Shown: piece after piece, positions 47,612 through 53,914 of the stretch
How positions within the stretch are numbered: position 1 is the stretch's first letter
Layout of the letters: the number at the start of each line of letters is the position of its first letter
NCBI RefSeq assembly: GCF_001039355.2
Contig: NW_019773541.1
Location: 1-53,914 of the forward strand
Length of the DNA stretch: 53,914 nt
Direction: 5' to 3'
DNA from: Lingula anatina
Taxonomy: Eukaryota; Brachiopoda; Lingulata; Lingulida; Lingulidae
Translations under genes and position numbers: made by a program
Notes under the pieces: model-generated
Databases searched by the model: none
Told to the model about the DNA's origin: nothing
The model's input: the letters and a program-made list of their open reading frames with translations, nothing else

Positions 47612-48372
47612 AATTCGTAAAACTGGCAAAATAAAACGTAACTGGGACACGTACTAGTATTTGCCTTGTAATTTTATTTTAATATATATTCATTTTTCAT
47701 AAAGTGTGGCAATCATCCATGAAAGGGGAGCAGTCTTTGGTAGATCAACCCTAAGAGAAAAATTAGCCTGATTATTGTTGCATTTAGTAATACATTTGAT
47801 TTTTTTCTGTAGTCAACAACATTATTTTGTAAATAATTGACAGAAATTGCGTTTAGGATTGCAAATTTTGTGCTTCAAAAGTAAAAGAGGTGCAAAATCT
47901 TTATGTAATTTTAATTACGAAATTAAAAATTCGCAAGGAGGCTAAGTTTAAGACGTTTGTGTATCAAAAGGTTCCAAAGACCACCACACTCCATTTGCTT
48001 TATTTGATAGCAAATTGTTTGCCTATTTCCCCGTAAGTAAATACCACTCTTCAGACGGATATTTTTTTCGAAAAGTCTTGTGCATTGTTTTATTTCCCCT
48101 GCTTTATGTAAAGAATAAGAATAATCGGTAGATTCTGTTGTTTTTCATTTTAAACGAATAGTTATCGTCTTTGGTAGATCGGATACAATCAGATTTTTCG
48201 CTAAACCAGAATAAACCAAAAACTCATGTCACGTTGAGAAAATTTTTTTGTGAAAAAACGATTTAATTATATCTTGAAAATTAGGGCATGATTACCCTCT
48301 ACCAGGATTGTAGATTACTTATGTGCATGATTACAGGATAGGGCATGATAACAACCCACCCCCATACAATTC
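47612..48372. other. non-coding stretch, nothing recognised
   Basis: AT-rich sequence with no open frame of note. It ends at the left target duplication of the MITE at 48373. Confidence 0.5.
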
Positions 48373-48546
48373 GGGGCCGTAGCGATAGTCCGAAGGTTCA
48401 ATAGTCCGAAGGTTCATTGGTCCGAATGTTCACTATAGAACCTTCGGACCAATGAACCCTTGATTAAAAAATCGATGAAAATGTAACCACTTTTCAGACC
48501 AATGAACCTTCGGACCAATGAACCTTCGGACTATCGAGACGCCCCC
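48373..48546. mobile_element. hAT-like MITE with 8-bp target duplication
   Basis: The direct repeat TACAATTC flanks it at 48365-48372 and 48547-48554. The TIRs are about 45 bp, with GATAGTCCGAAGGTTCA at the left mirrored by tgaaccttcggactatcg at the right. Internal copies of GGTTCATTGGTCCGAA form additional hairpins (about 48411-48457). An 8-bp duplication is typical of hAT transposases. Confidence 0.9.
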
Positions 48547-48554
48547 TACAATTC

Positions 48555-50240
48555 TTGTGTGCTCACACACGCTGTGATGACCACATAACTTTGGCAAAAC
48601 AAAACGAAACAAATCATACGTCTACATTTACGGATTTAGGGGGTCAGGAAGGTCCTGACCCCCCTCCCCCCTTTTCGATTTCTGGTCCCCTCTTGAAATT
48701 AGAATTTTGATTATCATAGTTCGAAACCGAACCAAATGGNTTCACCTTAACAGTAGGGATGCCTGTGTCAAAGAAGTAAAACATTAACTCTGTTCACAAT
48801 CTCTTGTGGTTTTGTCACCAACCACCAATACACCCTACTGTATCAGCACAATATTCTATGTATTAAACTGTAATCAACTGAACTCAACATTTGACACAAC
48901 ACTGACATTATCCAATATTATACACAAAATGGGGAATACAGAAGACCTGAAAGGCCCATTTCCCCATTTCCATGCATAGCAGAGTTTACATCCCTTCTTT
49001 ATAATTTTGTTTAATAGGGACATAAGATGATGGGCATGAAGAGATCCATAAATATTTGATGTCGATATGGACAATTTTTGCAGTCAAGATAATAAATGGA
49101 TAAACGATTATATATATATATTTTTTCAATTACAACAACTGGGTTAATTGTTATCTAGCATGTTGAACTAATATTTTATTTCTAAAACAGAAACTGGATT
49201 TCTTTAAGTACATCTACTGCCACATCCACGCAGACTGATAGTTGGAAGCCTAGTCCCACAGACTATGGTAAAAGATGATGTTGAAGCAGATCCTCATAAA
49301 GGCAGTTAAGCAACTTGTGTACTCCACCAAAACACAGATCCGCACACCCTCACATGTAACTGGTAATGAGTGACATATTTATGTGGGAAATGATTAAGGA
49401 TATTTGAGAAGCTTTCCCATCATACTGCCTTGAACAAAATCAAGTGGTACAAACTAAGGTGACATATATGAACATGAATGGTGTAACAAAGTTAGAAAAA
49501 TATTTAAAGCTGTCTTTATTGCTTATCTGAATATACATTAAATATCCTTACACTTGCCTTCAAATTCAGTGATGTATAACAATGATGTATAATGAGTGCT
49601 TTTTATCAAGTTTAAGACAGTTACATATGGTAATACTGACTGCAGTTTGGAACTATAAAGTTTGACCCCAAAAAAGAAAAAAAAACATTTAAAAAAACCT
49701 AAATAACTTCTAGTCCTCTTGAATCTTTAAGTGACAAGTGCTACAGGTACAGTGTATTGCTTGTTATTAGGGACTTTAACAAAATTTTGATTTGGCACTG
49801 CTGCACCCTAATCTATTTTACGAGAAGACTGAAAGGAATGACAAATGTGAATTTGAAAATAGGAAGCTCCCTGGAATTCAAGTAACAAGCAAACATAGAA
49901 TCAACAACAATTTACTGTAATTTTACATGAAATATTGGTGTAATTATATTTTTCTAAATGGAATGTTTAAGTCATAGCCAACCCAACCTGTTGAATTTTC
50001 CACAACAATGATAAATTAACAGCATAAAATAGTAAGTTGGTAAACTTTTAGTTTTTTTTCTTCTGAATATTGTAAACAATAATGGTATTAAGATCTGTGC
50101 ATTCTGGATATAAGTGACAAATCAATATCAAAAATATTACCAAAAAAAAGTTGAAGTATGGGGTGTTTTGTGACACTCTCAGTTAAAACTTCTCTGAAAT
50201 AGTGAAAGATTAAAAATTATATAACTGCCTGTTGTTTAAG
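48555..50240. other. non-coding stretch, nothing recognised
   Basis: AT-rich, with N48740 and several homopolymer runs. It may include the distal 3' UTR of the minus-strand SLC15 gene, but no exon signal is seen. Confidence 0.4.
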
Positions 50241-50242
50241 AA

Positions 50243-51610
50243 AATAAAATATACTGAATTTGATGTATGGTTGAGTTAAAATAAAATTATTATCTGGAAC
50301 TTAGAAAATTGTATTCATCAAGTTATAGGGACAACAATAACAAAATCCCAATACAAATTAAGACAATATATAAAGCTATTTGTGCTTTCTTTTTAGTGTG
50401 CAAAAAGTTCACAGCATAATTTTCAAAGTACATCAGTGGAGATTAAAGAGGAGCTTTTGATTAACTCCGGAAAATGCGAGCACTTAAGGCACACAACTGG
50501 GTGGGGTGGGATGAGTTGGGGTGGGGGTAGGGTGAGGTGCCAGTGAGGCATAAGTACAACCCAAATATCCATATTTTAAGGCTTCATCCCTTATCGATAC
50601 TTAAACTATGTATAAAGTGTGTATGGTAATTACTTGATCTTTTCAATGGGCAAAAATTATACATCTGTATATCATTTGTGGTGCTCTTACTGCATAAAAT
50701 TAGAATTCAAGAGTAGCCCGTTTTGTAATTTTATTACTACCACTCAATACGAATGTTCTAATTTTAAGAAATTTTGACTTAAAAAATACAGTAACTGTAA
50801 ACTTCACAATTTTCCCCCTTTGAAATCTAGTAAATACCATTATTAAAACAGTACCAGAACAGAGAAGATCACCAAGTTGTGATGTTAAATGTACCATTTA
50901 AAGGCAATNTACAATAAAATATACTGAATTTGATGTATGGTTGAGTTAAAATAAAATTATTATCTGGAACTTAGAAAATTGTATTCATCAAGTTATAGGG
51001 ACAACAATAACAAAATCCCAATACAAATTAAGACAATATATAAAGCTATTTGTGCTTTCTTTTTAGTGTGCAAAAAGTTCACAGCATAATTTTCAAAGTA
51101 CATCAGTGGAGATTAAAGAGGAGCTTTTGATTAACTCCGGAAAATGCGAGCACTTAAGGCACATAACTGGGTGGGGTGGGATGAGTTGGGGTGGGGGGTA
51201 GGGTGAGGTGCCAGTGAGGCATAAGTACACCCAACACCCAAATATCCATATTTTGAGGCTTCACCCCTTATTGATACTTAAACTATGTATAAAGTGTGTA
51301 TGGTAATTACTTGATCTTTTCAATGGGCAAAAATTATACATCTGTATACCATTTGTGGTGCTCTTACTGCATAAAATTAGAATTCAATAGTAGCCATAAA
51401 ATTAGAATTAAAGAGTAGCCCGTTTTGTAATTTTATTACTACCACTCAATACGAATGTTCTAATTTTAAGAAATTTTGACTTAAAAAATACAGTAACTGT
51501 AAACTTCACAATTTTCCCCCATTGAAATCTAGTAAATACCATTTTTAAAACAGTACCAGAACAGAGAAGATCACCAAGTTGTGAGGTTAAATGTACCATT
51601 TAAAGGCAAT
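50243..51610. repeat. ~665-bp near-identical direct duplication across N50909
   Basis: 50243-50908 and 50911-51610 share acaataaaatatactgaat to ccatttaaaggcaat with few substitutions. The second copy has a small extra duplication (ataaaattagaatt, near 51371-51410). The first copy ends exactly at the N, so unmerged haplotypes or a failed contig overlap is likely. Confidence 0.85.
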
Positions 51611-52516
51611 ACACCATCTTTCAGTGTCCTTGTCTTATTTGCAGTTACTAAATAAGTACAAATATTTAATATCATTCAAAATGTGAGCACTTGAAATAAT
51701 TGCACTGTTGTGACTGGTGAAAATAAGTTCTGCCAAAAGATTGCATTATGCCATTAGATTTATACTTAGTCCATTTTACGTGCTTCAATATTTTTAAAAA
51801 CCAGTATTTCAAAATCAAAAATACTATCATAACCCACAGTGCACCAATATCAATGTCATTCTCAAATTCTTTGCATTATTTTCCCATTATTTTCCTAAAA
51901 ATGCTTACATAAATACATCAAAGATCATGAACAAAGATCATCCATCCAGTGCCCAAATATCATTTTTGAAAATCAGATCTGAAAGATGCTGATAATGATT
52001 CCAGAGTATATATGTATTTGAAAGGATCACAACTCTTCATATGAGATTCCAAATTTCACAATAAATGCATTGTAAACAACACACAGAAATATCATAGTTT
52101 TCATTTATCACCAAAATGACAGGTATCACAAATCTGAAATCTGTGCTAGCCATTAGACCATGTGGACCTTCATAGAGGGCTACCCTCTGTATTAATCCCT
52201 TAAGAGATCGCATTCTCTTAAGAAATTATTACCAAAACCACATTTTAAAAATTGAATGTTAGAATGGATTCATTAACCATTGAAGAAAATCTGTTTTATT
52301 ACACTTTTTCTACCAAAATGAAGAGTTGTCATCCCTTTAAAAATGCTTCCACAAAAGCACCTCTTAATTACATATATGAGCTAAGTTCACACTACATAAG
52401 TTAATCCTTTGCCACAAATTAAACCACTTTTCAGTAAGTTTTGTCATTGTCATAGTGTCACCCACACAAAATAAAACCAATTTAACACAGTCCAAACTTG
52501 CCTAGGATTAGTATCA
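51611..52516 (-). other. probable 3' UTR of the SLC15 gene
   Basis: AT-rich non-coding sequence directly downstream of the SLC15 stop codon on the minus strand. The 3' end is not resolved. Confidence 0.4.
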
Positions 52517-53641
52517 TTACTGCTTTTCATTGCTTTGTCCTTCACCCTGGTCTGTATAAGACTTGGTGTTGGTCAGGCGGCCATTCAAAGGGATATCCTC
52601 ATGTCTGTCATCAATTTCATCCTCCACTAGGCCAGCCGTGTCATCTTCAATCTCATCTGCATGCTTGGGTGTCACATACTTGTAGAAACAGGCCATGATG
52701 CCAAAGATCAATGTGTCCAAGCCCATCAAGGCTGCAAACAGGAAGAACTCTGGTGCCTGTGATGAAAACAAGAGCTTGTTGATTTCTTTATGCATGGATA
52801 AAATTCAACGGGAGTCACCGAATCCATCAGTAACTCTCCTCTGTTTTTTAAATCTCTAATTTCTTTTTTTTTTTTTTTTTTGAGGCCAAAAGCCCTATTA
52901 TCCATTTCAACAAAAATAAATACTGGTGTGATAAATTTTGTCTAAGTTACTTTATTCAATAACTTAATTACAACAAATTTGAACAATTTTCAGAAATTTA
53001 TGTTCATATTACTCAAATTTCCCCATGTTATTGAAAATCTATTGAGGGACCCCATTCAGCAGTACCTGTGGCAAAAGCCTGGATTCTGCAACAATCACCA
53101 CTATTAGGTTGCCAAATGACACAGTCAGTAGCCAGCCTGCCTGCAGCACAGATTTCATACTGGCAGGAGCCTTGGAATTAAGATTATACACAAAATCAGG
53201 AATGGGAACAAATAATGCTTTAATGTATTTAAAAAATCTACCCAAATCTACCCAATCATATTCCCTTTAAGTTCCAACTTTTGAAAATACTATTCAAAAT
53301 TCAATAATTTTTCACTTCCATAAATAGGAGAATATGCTCTAAAGAGAAGAAAATCCAATTTTTATCTTAGACAAGAGTAATGCCAATATTTTGTAGACAA
53401 TATTTTGAAATAAGATGTTGATTAGTACAAGGATATTTTACCCTTTGAATGTTTCATCCATACACTGCAGTACATATTTATAAAAGTTTATATAAGTTTA
53501 TAAAAGTATTTTTATCAATACTTTTGCACTCTTTATATGTTAAATCTATATTACAGAAATTACTGTAATGTTTTAACTAGTAACACAAATTCATATTATG
53601 ATCATGCATTTCTTCTAAACACTTACTGCTTCTGCCAATTT

Positions 53642-53725
<84 letters not shown>

Positions 53726-53873
53726 GTATGCATACCCTTACCTGAGAGTATGCAAAAGAGAGTCCAGTTATTGAGAAGAGAATTTCTCCTGCTGTGATCA
53801 CAACATACTGAGGAATCTGGTAATACATGGGAACAGAATTGGGGGCAACATCAATATACTCCGTCAGCTCCAG
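52517..53873 (-). CDS. SLC15/PTR proton-coupled oligopeptide transporter, 3' exons only
   Basis: This gene reads leftwards. Its exons, all with phase-0 boundaries, are 53873-53742, 53170-53066 and 52756-52517 (stop at 52519-52517). They encode YYQIPQYVVITAGEILFSIT, then APASMKSVLQAGWLLTVSFG with NLIVVIVAES, then APEFFLFAALMGLDTLIFGI and a hydrophilic tail of about 55 residues. These are the last membrane helices of the POT/PTR family, closest in memory to SLC15A1/A2 (IPQY, SYSQAPSNMKSVLQAGWLLT). These proteins import di- and tripeptides with protons across the plasma membrane. The N-terminal two thirds lie beyond the window. Which SLC15 member it is cannot be decided from this part. Confidence 0.9.
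53642..53720. repeat. (CA)n microsatellite in SLC15 intron
   Basis: About 40 uninterrupted CA units (GT on the gene strand), ending about 20 bp from the splice donor at 53741. Confidence 0.97.
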
Positions 53874-53914
53874 CTGCAAGACAGTCATACAAACAATATA
53901 ATATAATATAATAT

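Noticed and set aside
1-53914. CRISPR arrays, bacterial operons, integrated viruses, rRNA or intact autonomous transposons
   Set aside because: None seen: repeats are microsatellites, MITEs or tandem satellites without spacers, and no transposase, reverse transcriptase or capsid reading frame was recognised.

Overview
The window is metazoan nuclear DNA. It is AT-rich, has small spliced exons with GT-AG introns, long CA/GT/TC/TA microsatellites, many short non-autonomous DNA transposons and no bacterial-type operons. The gene models and repeat types best fit a lophotrochozoan, perhaps a marine mollusc, but that is inference because no marker sequence is present. Seven single Ns (5497, 11505, 42949, 43577, 47576, 48740, 50909) look like contig joins in a draft assembly, and several are flanked by duplicated sequence.

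Layout. (1) 318-10803, + strand: most of TMEM94, the ER magnesium P-type-ATPase-like protein, in about 18 visible exons ending with the conserved C-terminus that carries the GMN motif. Exons for roughly 170-180 residues are lost at the gap at 5497. (2) 10804-26344: mostly non-coding sequence with microsatellites, a TA-flanked MITE with long terminal inverted repeats (TIRs) (14961-15508), copies of an AT-rich dispersed repeat and another TIR element (24359-24953). (3) About 26345-41080, + strand: a gene for a large C2H2 zinc-finger transcription factor with a single 1284-codon coding exon (32465-36319). Its likely upstream leader exons carry a 51-codon spliced uORF, and its long 3' UTR contains a long hairpin-forming MITE. 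A repeat with perfect nuclear-receptor DR1 motifs every ~146 bp lies just upstream of the coding exon, and another copy lies in the TMEM94 intron. (4) 41080-45280: MITE, microsatellites, a 600-bp near-identical duplication at an N, and a possible small membrane-protein ORF on the minus strand. (5) 45282-47575, + strand: a TATA-box gene for a secreted protein with two exon-duplicated Kazal-like domains and a C-terminal tail of nearly identical 75-residue repeats, cut off by an N. (6) 47577-52516: non-coding, with a hAT-like MITE that has an 8-bp target duplication and a second ~665-bp duplication at an N. (7) 52517-53873, - strand: the last three coding exons of an SLC15/PTR proton-coupled oligopeptide transporter.

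The genes do not form a functional cluster. The points of most interest are the DR1-bearing satellite-like repeat, the Kazal plus tandem-repeat secreted protein, the EGR-like DNA-recognition code and repeated peptide motifs in the zinc-finger protein, and its multi-exon uORF.
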